DNA of 64,000 nucleotides from JAQGMV01 sp035626595 (GTDB lineage: Bacteria; Pseudomonadota; Gammaproteobacteria; Burkholderiales; SG8-41), in contig DASPNJ010000114.1 of NCBI GenBank assembly GCA_035626595.1, positions 15,237 through 79,236 on the forward strand. Reading direction: 5' to 3'. Of this stretch, positions 7,279-15,400 are shown in pieces (the stretch's first letter is position 1; the number at the start of each line of letters is the position of its first letter). Below the pieces are notes generated by a model, which had not been told where the DNA came from, did not search any database, and saw nothing but the letters and a program-made list of their open reading frames with translations. Made by a program: the position numbers and the translations under genes.

Positions 7279-8372
7279 GATTTTCCTTGCGGTATCTCGA
7301 TGCGTTTGCTGACGGTGAATCCGCCGAATCCGCCCCAGCCGGGACACACCGACGAAATCCCGCCCGGCGAGCCCCAGCCCCCGGTGGTGAGGATCACGAG
7401 ATCGTCGGGACTGCGCAGGAACGGCACGAGCGCGTCGTCGTCATCGGCGTTCGTGAGATGGCTCCAGTGCAGCGGGTGTGACGGCTCGAAGCTCACCCGC
7501 CGGCGCTTCATGTCGCGCACGGTGCGCTGCGCGAGGCGCGCGATGTCGCGCTTCACGTCCATCTTGCTGCGCCCGGATTGCGCGAGATTCGCCGCGGTCA
7601 TCGGCCCCAGCACCATCACGACATTTCCGCCGCCCATGGGGACGCAGTTCCCGAGCACGGCGATGCTGTCGGCGAGAACCGCGAGCACGTCATCCGCCGG
7701 CCGATCACCCGATCCGGTGCCAACCGAGTGCGGCGCTTCGGTCGCGGTCACGGTGACGACGCTGTCCTCCGGCGCGAAGCCGCGCTCGACGTGCAGCGGC
7801 TCCCACGGATTCGCCTCCGCATCTTCAGCGACGCAGAAGCTGTAATAGCCGGGATGCCCGTGCGTCGTCTTGCACGGCTCGCCGGGATAGCCGCCGCCGA
7901 TGTTCCACAGCACGAGCCGCACCGCGCGGCCGATCGCCGCGTCGGCGCGCGAGCCGTGGCCGAGCGCGCCTTCCTTCGTGTTGAAGCCGAGCGCTGTCAC
8001 AAGCGGCCCGCTCACCACGACGAGCGGCGCGCAGTTGTGCGTGGTGGTCTGCACGCCGTTCAGGTTGAAGCGCTCCTCGAGCATCGCCTGCACCGCCGCG
8101 ATCACGACCGGCACGTACTCCGGCCTGCACCCGGCCATGACCGAGTTGATGACGATCTTCTCGACCGTGGCGATGCCGTTGCGCGGGGGAATGACGCCGA
8201 TCACCTCCTGCGGATCGCGCCCGAGGTAGGCGAGCGTGCGCTCCACCGGCGCACGCGTGGCAGGAATCACAGGGAGCCCGTCGGTCCAGCGCCGCGCGTA
8301 GCAATACTCGACCGCGGCGTCGAGATCGTCCGCGCTATGGATGCGCGACAGGAGCTCCACGCGTGCGCTCAC
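7275..8372 (-). CDS. Conserved UGSC-partner protein
   Basis: A 365-residue cytoplasmic protein when started at the GTG at 8370-8372, which overlaps the upstream Bug stop as GTGA. A longer ATG start 13 codons upstream would overlap the Bug gene by 43 bp. It contains GLPVIPATRAPVERTL, TVEKIVINSVMAGC and PEYVPVVIAAVQAM. These correspond closely to the protein encoded at 11156-12205, which sits in the same position before the other UGSC gene. I know of no assigned biochemical function. The invariant pairing with UGSC genes suggests a shared enzyme or redox complex. The Gly-rich C-terminus (TTGGWGSPGGISS) is notable. Confidence 0.8.
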   Translation of the reverse strand: MSARVELLSRIHSADDLDAAVEYCYARRWTDGLPVIPATRAPVERTLAYLGRDPQEVIGVIPPRNGIATVEKIVINSVMAGCRPEYVPVVIAAVQAMLEERFNLNGVQTTTHNCAPLVVVSGPLVTALGFNTKEGALGHGSRADAAIGRAVRLVLWNIGGGYPGEPCKTTHGHPGYYSFCVAEDAEANPWEPLHVERGFAPEDSVVTVTATEAPHSVGTGSGDRPADDVLAVLADSIAVLGNCVPMGGGNVVMVLGPMTAANLAQSGRSKMDVKRDIARLAQRTVRDMKRRRVSFEPSHPLHWSHLTNADDDDALVPFLRSPDDLVILTTGGWGSPGGISSVCPGWGGFGGFTVSKRIEIPQGKS

Positions 8373-9316
8373 TCCGGCTTGATGTTCGCGGCCTTGATGA
8401 CGCGCGTCCACGTCGCGAGGTCGTTCCTGATGACCGCGGCGAACTGCTCCGGCGTGCTCGGCCAGACCGTTGCGCCGAGCGCCGCGAAGCGCTCCTGCAC
8501 CTCCTTTTGTCCGAGCGTCGAAACGAGCGCGGCATTGAGCTTCGCGACGATCTCGCGCGGCGTGCCGGCCGGCGCGAGCATTCCCGAATACGTGCTCGCG
8601 TTCGCGCCCTTAACGCCGGATTCCTCCAGCGTGGGGATCTCCGGGAAAAGCGCCGCCCGCTTCGGCGTCGTCACCGCGAGCGCGCGCACCTTGCCGTCCC
8701 GGATGTGCGGCGTCGCCGACGAAAGCTGATCGAACATCGAGTGGACGTGACCGCCGAGGAGATCGCGCACCGCGGCCGCACCGCCCTTGTAGTTGACGAT
8801 GATCATGTCCACTTTCGTCTGGATCTTGAAGAGCTCGCCGGCGAGGCTCAGGCCGGCGCGCGCCACGGTGATCTGTCCCGGCCGCGCGCGGGCGAGCGCG
8901 ATCAGCTCTTTCACGTTCTTCACGGGCAGCGACGGATGCACGACCAGCACGACCGGCACGTCCGAAACCGACCCGATCGCGGCGAAATCTTTCACCGGAT
9001 CGTACGGCGTCTTCGGATACAGCGCCGGCGCGAGCGTCAGCAGCCCCGTCGAGCCCAGCAGCAGCGTGTAACCGTCCGGCGCGCTGCGCGCCACGTGCTC
9101 GCCGCCGATCGTGCCGCCGGCCCCGCCGCGGTTGTCGTACACCACCGGCTGGCCGAGCGCTTTCGACAGGCTCGGCCCGATCGCGCGCGCGGTGATGTCG
9201 ATGTTGCCGCCGGGGACGAACGGAATCACGAGGCGGACCGGTTTTTCAGGGTAGTTCGCGGCGAAGGCGAAGGGTGTGCACAGGACGGCCAGTAACCCAA
9301 GGACAACTATTCGCAT
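8369..9316 (-). CDS. Bug/TctC-family receptor of UGSC module 1
   Basis: A 315-residue receptor starting MRIVVLGLLAVLCTPFAFA, preceded by GAGGAAAG. A 53-codon open upstream extension is repeat-derived and was rejected. VPGGNIDITAR, APDGYTLLLG and NYKGGAAAV mark the binding domain. Its stop overlaps the start of the UGSC-partner gene, so it probably leads the operon Bug, partner, UGSC protein, CMD protein. This implies import of the module's substrate. Which TctA/TctB proteins it serves is not visible. Confidence 0.92.
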   Translation of the reverse strand: MRIVVLGLLAVLCTPFAFAANYPEKPVRLVIPFVPGGNIDITARAIGPSLSKALGQPVVYDNRGGAGGTIGGEHVARSAPDGYTLLLGSTGLLTLAPALYPKTPYDPVKDFAAIGSVSDVPVVLVVHPSLPVKNVKELIALARARPGQITVARAGLSLAGELFKIQTKVDMIIVNYKGGAAAVRDLLGGHVHSMFDQLSSATPHIRDGKVRALAVTTPKRAALFPEIPTLEESGVKGANASTYSGMLAPAGTPREIVAKLNAALVSTLGQKEVQERFAALGATVWPSTPEQFAAVIRNDLATWTRVIKAANIKPE

Positions 9317-9324
9317 ACTTTCCT

Positions 9325-9650
9325 CATCGGACGTTCCGGGATTGCCACGTCGCCGCATTGGCGGCTCCTCGCAATGACATCTCTGCTGTCCTGCCGATGT
9401 CGGTAGCGCCGTCATCGCGAGGCACCGGCAAGGGTGCCGTAGCGATCCCGTGCGCACGGACGGCATCGGTGTCATCGCGAGGCACCGGCAAGGGTGCCGT
9501 GGCGATCTCGTGGCGCACGGACAGCATCGGTGTCATCGCGAGGCACCGGCAAGGGTGCCGTGGCGATCCCGTGGCGCACGGAAGGGGTTTGCGGACGCTC
9601 CGGATTGCCACGTCGCCGCACTGATGGGCTTCTCGCAATGACGGCTGTCT
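9325..9650. repeat. Array of family A repeats filling a 347-bp intergenic gap
   Basis: The gap between two Bug genes (9317-9663) contains no gene. It holds an inverted copy ending near 9378, three direct copies with starts at 9411, 9471 and 9532 (60- and 61-bp spacing), and a final inverted copy ending at about 9643. The direct copies are nearly identical, indicating recent amplification. Confidence 0.9.
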
Positions 9651-9663
9651 TCAAAAACGAACA

Positions 9664-10635
9664 TCACTCGACCTTGATCTGCGCCTTGCGCGCGATTTCC
9701 GAGAAGCGCTTCAACTCCGTCTCGATGAAGCGCCGGAACTCCGCGGGTGAGCTGCCGATCGGCTCGTAGCCGCCGTTGACGAGCGCGGTCTTCACCTGCG
9801 GCGCCTGCACCGCCGCGCGCACGGCTTCCGAGAGCTTCTGCACGATCGCAGGCGGCGTCTTGGCCGGCGCGAAGAGACCCTGCCATCCCGCGCGCCACTC
9901 GAAGCCCTTGATCGCGGATTCGCCGACCGTCGGCAGCTTCGGCAGGCCGTCCCAGCGCTGGTCGCCGGTGTAGGCGAGCGCCCGCATGCGGCCGGCATCG
10001 ACGTGCGGCTTGCCCGCGAGCGGCGGCACGAAGATCACGTTCACTTCGCCCGAGATGAGCGCGGTGATCTGCTGCGGCACGCCTTTGTACGCGACCGCCG
10101 TCATGCGCGTGCCCGCGCTCAGGTTGAAGAGCTCGCCGAGGAAGTGCTGCGGATTGCCGAGCCCGGGAATGCCGTAGAGGACGCGCTTCGATGGATCGCG
10201 CGCGAGCGCAATCAGCTCCTTGATCGACTGCGCCGGCACCGACGGATGCACGACCATCAGGTAGCCGTCGCCCCAGCACGCGTTGCTGACCGGTGCGAAA
10301 TCGCGCAGCACGTTGTAGGGAATGCTCGAGCGCGCCGCCTGGTTCACCACGATGCTGCTAGGCGTGAAGAGCAGGTTGTAGCCGTCGGGCGTCGCGCGCG
10401 CAGCGGTCTCGATGCCGATGATGCCGTTCGCGCCCGCGCGGTTGTCGATCACGATGTTCTGGCCGAGGCGCTTCTCCATCTCGCCCGCGAGCATGCGGGC
10501 GATGTTGTCCACGTTGCCGCCGCCGGGGAAATTCACGATGACGCGGATGGGGCGCGCCGGATAAGCCTGCGCGAGCGCGCCCGACGCGCACGCGACGAGC
10601 AGCGCGCATGCCAACACGCGAATAGCGGAATTCAC
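9664..10635 (-). CDS. Bug/TctC-family receptor of UGSC module 2
   Basis: A 323-residue receptor translated from a GTG that overlaps the UGSC gene stop (GTGA). The N-terminus has a signal peptide ending GALAQA; an LVAC sequence inside it could instead be a lipobox. FPGGGNVDNIAR, TPDGYNLLF and AYKGVPQQI are the binding-domain segments. Cysteine in SNACWGDGY is unusual. It is the third gene of the second UGSC module, whereas in module 1 the receptor comes first. Confidence 0.92.
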   Translation of the reverse strand: MNSAIRVLACALLVACASGALAQAYPARPIRVIVNFPGGGNVDNIARMLAGEMEKRLGQNIVIDNRAGANGIIGIETAARATPDGYNLLFTPSSIVVNQAARSSIPYNVLRDFAPVSNACWGDGYLMVVHPSVPAQSIKELIALARDPSKRVLYGIPGLGNPQHFLGELFNLSAGTRMTAVAYKGVPQQITALISGEVNVIFVPPLAGKPHVDAGRMRALAYTGDQRWDGLPKLPTVGESAIKGFEWRAGWQGLFAPAKTPPAIVQKLSEAVRAAVQAPQVKTALVNGGYEPIGSSPAEFRRFIETELKRFSEIARKAQIKVE

Positions 10636-11159
10636 GAGATGACCTCCTTCAGCCGCGCGATCGCGAGCAGCGCAGCGTTGTCGGCGACCTCCACGAGCCG
10701 CGGCTCCGGCAGGTACTCCGGGTTGTCGCCGATGACGACGGCGGTCGTCGCCGGAACGCCTCTCGATTGCATGACGGTGTGCGCAAGCTTCTGGAATTCG
10801 GTGGTGACGAGCACCACGGCCGGTGTGCCGTGGATGACCAGCTCAGCGGCGCCGTGGACACTCCACGACGTGCAAGAGCCTCAGTTCGCGAGGCCCACGA
10901 TGGCCGCGTCGCATTCTTCGCGGATGCGCGCGAGCACGCCGTCCTCCGCCGCGCGGTTGCGCGGAATAGCGTAGAAGCGCACTTCGCGCACGCCGTCGCC
11001 GCCGCGCACGAGCTCGGCCACGCGCTCGCCGATGCGGCTCATGCTCTGCCAGCCGTTGTTGACGACGGCAAGCGTCCTGCCGGTGAGGCTGCCGAGCTTC
11101 GGTGTCGTCGGCGTGCGGCGCAGTGCCGCCGGCGCGCCGGTGGGATCGAGATATTTCAT
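10632..11159 (-). CDS. UGSC-family (seleno)protein with in-frame TGA (Sec93)
   Basis: A 175-residue reading frame interrupted once by TGA (complement of 10881-10883). It starts MKYLDPTGAPAALRRTP at an ATG overlapping the partner gene's stop. Around the TGA the product reads VGLAN-U-GSC-TSWSV, placing selenocysteine at residue 93 and cysteine at 96. The region before the motif (RTLAVVNNGWQSMSR...CDAAIVG) and after it (AELVIHGTPAVVLVTTEF) matches the layout of the gene at 6763-7278. This supports one continuous gene. Function is unknown; a redox role is inferred from U-x-x-C. Confidence 0.85.
10851..10883 (-). promoter_or_regulatory. Candidate SECIS-like hairpin after the second UGSC TGA
   Basis: Eleven bases after the TGA, GTCGTGG (10863-10869) pairs with CCACGGC (10851-10857), including one G-U pair, around the 5-nt loop AGTGT. 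A short stem with GU in the apical loop at this distance resembles bacterial SECIS elements recognised by SelB. Confidence 0.55.
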
Positions 11160-12205
11160 GATGCTGTCTCCTCGTGCGCTTCGATTGGCGCGGTGATGCG
11201 CCGCGAACCGGAGAACGCGGCGATATAGGTGATCTGGTAAGCCTCGGGGCCGCCCGCGACGATGACGGTGATGTCGTCGGGCTGCTCGCAGAGCTGGATC
11301 GTGCGGCTGCGGTCCCAGTCGGTGTAGACCGGATTCGAGAGCTGCTTTTCTTCCGGCAGGTACGAGAGCGGAATCTTCGTGCGCTCGAAGAGCGTTTCCT
11401 TCAGCCGCGCTTTCGACCAGCCGTGCTCCGCGAAGATGCGCGCATGCCCTGGCGAGAGCACGACGAGCGGGTTACCGGTGCCGCGCAGATAACCGTTCGC
11501 GTAGCACGCCATGCTGTCGGCGAGCGCGTGCACGATGCTCTCGGGCGTGCGGAACGCGGCATAGACGCTCTGGGTGCTCTGGCCCGCGATGACGGTCACC
11601 GTGCTGCGCTCAGCCGCGTAGCCGCGCTCGACGTGGTACGGCGCCCACGGGCTGTCTTCCTCCAGCTCGCCGAAGCAGAACGTGTACTTGCCGGGCATGC
11701 CGTGGATCGACTTGTCCACGTCACCGGTGACGCCGCCGCCGATGTTGAGCATCACGAGCCGCACCGCGCGGCCGATCGTCGCGTTCGCGCGAACACCGGG
11801 ACCGAGGCAGCCGCGGCCGCAGTTGAGCCCGATCCGCGTCCGCATGGGACCGTTCACGATGACGACCGGCGTTGCCGCGCTCGTCGTGGCCTGCACCGCG
11901 GCGAGATTGAACGCCGGCTCCGCGATCGCGCGCACGGCAGCAATGACGACTGGCAGGTGCTCGGGCAGGCAGCCCGCCATCACCGCGTTGATCGCGATCT
12001 TCTCCACCGTGGCGGCGCCGCCGCGCGGTGGGATCGCGGCGATCGACTGCGCCGCGTCGAGGCCGCTGCCTTCGATCATCGCGCGCACCGCGGCTTCCGT
12101 CGGCGGTACGACCGGCAGCCCGTCCGTGTAGCCGCGCGCGACCATGTCGGAGAAGAGTGCTCCGATGTCCTCGGGACCATCGAGCGTGCGGGCTGAAAGC
12201 TGCAA
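11156..12205 (-). CDS. Conserved UGSC-partner protein (second copy)
   Basis: A 349-residue protein with a TTG start preceded by an AAAGG ribosome-binding site. It shares the blocks GLPVVPPTEAAVRAMI, TVEKIAINAVMAGCLP and EHLPVVIAAVRA with the protein at 7275-8372. Its stop overlaps the UGSC start. The upstream region carries a conserved 37-bp box next to the divergent GntR gene, so this gene probably heads the regulated operon partner, UGSC protein, Bug. It has no signal peptide. Catalytic role unknown. Confidence 0.8.
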   Translation of the reverse strand: MQLSARTLDGPEDIGALFSDMVARGYTDGLPVVPPTEAAVRAMIEGSGLDAAQSIAAIPPRGGAATVEKIAINAVMAGCLPEHLPVVIAAVRAIAEPAFNLAAVQATTSAATPVVIVNGPMRTRIGLNCGRGCLGPGVRANATIGRAVRLVMLNIGGGVTGDVDKSIHGMPGKYTFCFGELEEDSPWAPYHVERGYAAERSTVTVIAGQSTQSVYAAFRTPESIVHALADSMACYANGYLRGTGNPLVVLSPGHARIFAEHGWSKARLKETLFERTKIPLSYLPEEKQLSNPVYTDWDRSRTIQLCEQPDDITVIVAGGPEAYQITYIAAFSGSRRITAPIEAHEETAS

Positions 12206-12234
12206 TGCGGGCCTTTCGGAAGGAGCGCGGACGA

Positions 12235-12271
12235 TAATCGATTGTTCGCGGGAGCGTCAATTTTTATCGAT
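12235..12271. promoter_or_regulatory. Conserved 37-bp operator-like box (copy 1)
   Basis: TAATCGAT, 13 bp, then GTCAATTTTTATCGAT, in the divergent region between the UGSC-partner gene and the GntR regulator. The same arrangement with the same 13-bp spacing occurs at 14138-14174. The half sites ATCGAT are inverted, as expected for a dimeric regulator. Confidence 0.72.
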
Positions 12272-12314
12272 TTATTTTGCCTGGAGTTGAGACGCTGCGC
12301 TAAGCTTGCGGCCG

Positions 12315-13046
12315 ATGAATCGCACGACCGCAAATAAGACCGTAGGGTGCGCTGATAGCGCACCGACCGCACCGCCCGCACTTGCCGCCGGCGAAACCTT
12401 CGCCTCCCACGCCTACCAGCGCCTGCGCCAGGACATCATCTCCGGCGCCCACGCACCGGGCGCGAAGCTGCGCATCCTCGAGCTCTGCGATCGCTACACC
12501 ATCGGGCCGAGCCCCATCCGCGAAGCGCTCAATCGGCTCTCGCGCGACGGCCTCGTCGCACAAAGCGACCATCGCGGCTTCTCCGTGACGGCGCTCAGCC
12601 GCTCACACCTCGACGAGCTCACGAAGACGCGCTGCTGGCTGACCGAGATCGGCCTGCGCGAATCGATCGCGAACGGCGACAGCGCCTGGGAAGAGGGCGT
12701 CGTGCTGGCCCACCACCGGCTCTCGCGCGTCCCGCGCCACGTCGCAGACCAGGATGGCAGCACCTACAACCCGGCGTGGGAGGAAGCGCACCGCGCCTTC
12801 CACCGCAGCCTCATCGCCGCATGCGGCTCACGCTGGCTGATCGGCTTCTGCGAGCAGCTCTTCGACGCGGCCGACTGCTACCGCCACCTCTCGCGTGCGA
12901 CGAGCCGCAAGCGCAAGGCGCCGCGCGACGAGCATCCTGCGATGGTTGAAGCGATTCTCGCGCGCGATGCGGAGAAAGCCGTGGCGCTCCTGCGCGCCCA
13001 CTACACCCGCACCGCCGACCTCGTCCGCGATCAGCTCGACCCCTAA
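12315..13046 (+). CDS. GntR-family regulator with FCD-type effector domain
   Basis: A 243-residue transcription factor. The winged helix spans about residues 28-90 (HAYQRLRQDIISGAHAPGAK ... PSPIREALNRLSRDGLV). An all-helical FCD-like ligand domain follows, with conserved Asp/His-type residues (FHRSLIAACGSRWL). I chose the ATG at 12315 over an upstream TTG. Divergent from the UGSC-partner gene across a region containing the conserved box, it is the likely local regulator and probably senses a small organic acid. Part of its N-terminal tail (about residues 10-17) is encoded by a palindromic dispersed repeat. Confidence 0.88.
   Translation: MNRTTANKTVGCADSAPTAPPALAAGETFASHAYQRLRQDIISGAHAPGAKLRILELCDRYTIGPSPIREALNRLSRDGLVAQSDHRGFSVTALSRSHLDELTKTRCWLTEIGLRESIANGDSAWEEGVVLAHHRLSRVPRHVADQDGSTYNPAWEEAHRAFHRSLIAACGSRWLIGFCEQLFDAADCYRHLSRATSRKRKAPRDEHPAMVEAILARDAEKAVALLRAHYTRTADLVRDQLDP
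12342..12364. repeat. Palindromic repeat (family B) inside the GntR coding sequence
   Basis: A 23-bp sequence centred on the palindrome-like core GGTGCGCTATCAGCGCACC (minus-strand sense). It is identical over all 23 bases, in reverse complement, to 55945-55967 inside the HyuA gene. In the regulator it encodes part of the variable N-terminal tail. Confidence 0.85.
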
Positions 13047-13076
13047 GCCGCTGTCATTTCGGCGCAGCCGTCCTCT

Positions 13077-13166
13077 GTCATCGCGAGCCGCGAACAGGCG
13101 CGGCGTGGCGATCTCGTGGCGCACGCAAAACCGTTCGCTACAGGATTGCCTCCGCCTCGCAATGAC
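13077..13166. repeat. Family A repeat pair
   Basis: A direct GTCATCGCGAG...GTGGCGCACG copy followed by an inverted remnant ending CCTCGCAATGACG, between the convergent GntR and amidohydrolase genes. Confidence 0.75.
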
Positions 13167-13196
13167 GCAGTAGCGGCGGGCCGGAATCCCGAAAAA

Positions 13197-14063
13197 TTAC
13201 TTCTTCAGCGCCGGATAAAACTCCAGCGCCGTCTTCCCGAGGATCCACGCCTGATCGTCGGCGGACAGGTGTGCCAGCGCCTTCTTCGACTCGTCGAGCC
13301 GCGACTTCACGCTGCCGAACTTCGGGTGCGCCGGATAGTTCGAGCTCCACATGATCCGCCTGGCGCCATAAACATCCACGAGCTTTGAATACAGCTCCTG
13401 CGGCGTCCCGCCGCCATCCTTCGCCGCCGCGATGTTGTTGATCGCGGTCTTGATATAGACGTTCGGGTTCTTCGCAAGCTCGAACAACGGCTCGAGCACC
13501 TCGTAATCGGGCGGCGCGCCGACCTTGTGTCCCCACGCGTGCTCGAACGCGACCTTCACCTTCGGATAGCGCTCCATCGGCCCGCGCACCTTGTGAATCT
13601 CGTGGATGCGGTCGTTGATCGAGAGCGGAATGCCGAGCGTCTCGATGCGCTCCCACAGCGGCAAGGTCTCGGGCTTGCCGAGCGAGCTCTCCGGAAGCCG
13701 CCCGCGCATGAAGCGGATACCGGTGACGCTCTGCTTCTCGACCATGCGCGAGAGCTCGTCCGGCGACTTCGGATCCATCGGATCGAGCACGACCACCGCG
13801 GTGAACCGATCCGGATGCGCGAGGCACGCGTCAATCGTGTAGCTGTTGTCATACTCGTAGAAGAAATAAGCCTGCACGAGCGCCGCCTTGTCGACGCCGG
13901 CCTCGTCGAACTGCGCGATCAGGTCCTCGATGCGCGTCAGCGTCCACTCGGTCTGCCCGATCTCGGTGATCGAAGGAATCGAGCCCGCGCGCGCCGTGTC
14001 CCTGATCTGCGGATACTTCTTCCGGTCATCGGTGAAGACATGCACGTGGGTATCGACGATCAC
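13197..14063 (-). CDS. Amidohydrolase-family (TIM-barrel) metal-dependent hydrolase
   Basis: A 288-residue protein of the amidohydrolase 2 type, which includes ACMSD-like decarboxylases and 2-pyrone-4,6-dicarboxylate lactonases. The N-terminal DTHVHVF carries the HxH metal-binding pair (H6, H8); later His residues in AFEHAWGH and the SSNYPAHP segment complete the usual barrel sites. The start is GTG with an AAAGGAA ribosome-binding site. Upstream lies the second copy of the 37-bp box found before the UGSC operon. It may therefore belong to the same regulon and process the same family of substrates. No Sec signal. Confidence 0.87.
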   Translation of the reverse strand: MIVDTHVHVFTDDRKKYPQIRDTARAGSIPSITEIGQTEWTLTRIEDLIAQFDEAGVDKAALVQAYFFYEYDNSYTIDACLAHPDRFTAVVVLDPMDPKSPDELSRMVEKQSVTGIRFMRGRLPESSLGKPETLPLWERIETLGIPLSINDRIHEIHKVRGPMERYPKVKVAFEHAWGHKVGAPPDYEVLEPLFELAKNPNVYIKTAINNIAAAKDGGGTPQELYSKLVDVYGARRIMWSSNYPAHPKFGSVKSRLDESKKALAHLSADDQAWILGKTALEFYPALKK

Positions 14064-14137
14064 GTTAGATTCCTTTCAGTGCAGTGCGGAGCGAGAGGCG
14101 CGCGCTGAGGTGTGGCCCACGGCGCTGGCCGCGATCT

Positions 14138-14174
14138 TAATCGACAATAAAAAACACGGTCAATTTTTGTCGAT
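14138..14174. promoter_or_regulatory. Conserved 37-bp operator-like box (copy 2)
   Basis: TAATCGAC, 13 bp, then GTCAATTTTTGTCGAT, upstream of the amidohydrolase gene. All but two of the 24 non-spacer bases match the copy at 12235-12271 and the 13-bp spacing is conserved, while the spacer itself differs. This is expected for a protein-binding site rather than a duplicated segment. Confidence 0.72.
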
Positions 14175-14187
14175 AATCCGAACCGCG

Positions 14188-14320
14188 GTCATTGCGAGGA
14201 GGCACCAACGACCGTCATTGCGAGGAGCGCCAATGCGCGACGCGGCACCCCGTGGCGCACGCCAAGCCGTCATTGCGAGAAGCGCCATGCGCAACGCGGC
14301 AATCCCGTGGCGCACGGAAA
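14188..14320. repeat. Cluster of family A repeat fragments
   Basis: GTCATTGCGAG recurs at about 14188, 14214 and 14270, each followed by GCGCCA-type sequence and CCCGTGGCGCACG. The copies are truncated and lie between the Bug gene end and the amidohydrolase promoter. Confidence 0.8.
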
Positions 14321-14324
14321 CAAC

Positions 14325-15287
14325 CTACTGTTGCCTAATCCCTGCCGCCTTCACCAGCTTCCCATACTTCTCCATCTGCTCGCGAATGAACTTCGCAAAC
14401 GCTTCGGGGCTACTGCCAATAATGTTGTCAATCCCCAGCCCCAGCAGCCGCTTCGTCACCTCCGGCGAATGCAGCGCCGCCACCACGTCCTTGTTGAGCT
14501 TCGCGATCAGCGCCTTGGGCGTTCCCGCCGGCGCGAGGATCCCGTGCCATGGCTCGAGCACGTAGCCCGGCAGCCCGGTCTCGGCGATCGTCGGAATCTG
14601 CGGCGCCGCCACCGAGCGCTTCGAGCCCGTCACCCCCAGTGCCCGCACCTTGCCTGATTTGATGTGCGGCAGCGCGCCCGAGACGCTCGGGTAATAGACG
14701 GAGAGCCGCGCCGCGAGGAGATCCGCCATCGCGACGTTCGCGTCCTTGTAGGGCACGTGCTGCATCTGCACGCCGGCGAGCAGGTTGAAAAGCTCGCCTG
14801 AGAAATGGTTCGAGCTCGCCACACCCGACGAGCCGTAGTTGAGCTCGTTCGGCTTCGCCTTCGCGAGCGCGATCAGTTCCTTCACCGACTGCGCCGGGAA
14901 GCTCGGGTGCACGATGAGCACGTTGTAGAACGTGTCGAGCAGCGAGATCGGCGTGAGATCGCGCTCGAAGTTGTACGTGAGCTTCATGAGATGCAGGTTC
15001 ACGCCGTTCGCCGTGGTGCCCATGAGCAGCGTGTGACCGTCCGGCGCCGCGCGCGCGCCGAGCTCGGTGCCGATGTTGGCCGCACCGCCGGGGCGATTCT
15101 CGATGACGACCGTCTGGCCCCAAGTCTCGCTCAGCTTCCCGCCCACGGTCCGGGCGACGGTATCAACGGCGCCGCCGGGCGCGTAGGGGACGATGATGCG
15201 GACGGGGCGGGTGGGGAAGGTCTGGGCGGCGACGGCGCAGGCCGACGCGACGGAAAACATGATCGCGGCGAGAAGTCGGAACGGCAT
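14325..15287 (-). CDS. Bug/TctC-family receptor
   Basis: A 320-residue receptor. The start MPFRLLAAIMFSVASACAVA (ATG at 15285-15287) gives a proper signal peptide; the longer open frame upstream was rejected. APGGAVDTVAR, APDGHTLLMG, GVASSNHFSGELFNLLAG and HVPYKDANV define the fold. A degenerate relative lies 1.6 kb away (16915-17135) and matches PTRPVRI...GAVDTV...VGGKLS...VIENRPGG, suggesting a past duplication. Transcribed toward the amidohydrolase and possibly co-expressed with it, though repeats and the 37-bp box separate them. Confidence 0.92.
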   Translation of the reverse strand: MPFRLLAAIMFSVASACAVAAQTFPTRPVRIIVPYAPGGAVDTVARTVGGKLSETWGQTVVIENRPGGAANIGTELGARAAPDGHTLLMGTTANGVNLHLMKLTYNFERDLTPISLLDTFYNVLIVHPSFPAQSVKELIALAKAKPNELNYGSSGVASSNHFSGELFNLLAGVQMQHVPYKDANVAMADLLAARLSVYYPSVSGALPHIKSGKVRALGVTGSKRSVAAPQIPTIAETGLPGYVLEPWHGILAPAGTPKALIAKLNKDVVAALHSPEVTKRLLGLGIDNIIGSSPEAFAKFIREQMEKYGKLVKAAGIRQQ

Positions 15288-15400
15288 CACGTACTCGGCT
15301 GAGGTTGTTTTACAAAGGGATTGCTTTACCCCAGTAGGACGCTCTTTGTCGACCATGCCACTGACACGTGTTTCCGGTATGGGGCTTGCTCAAGCCCGGG

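Noticed and set aside
9411..9584. Possible CRISPR array
   Set aside because: Units are about 60 bp with no distinct repeat/spacer alternation, and no cas genes are nearby.
10003..10974. Long plus-strand open frame opposite the Bug and UGSC genes
   Set aside because: Mirror frame of GC-rich coding DNA; composition dominated by R, A, H and no domain seen.
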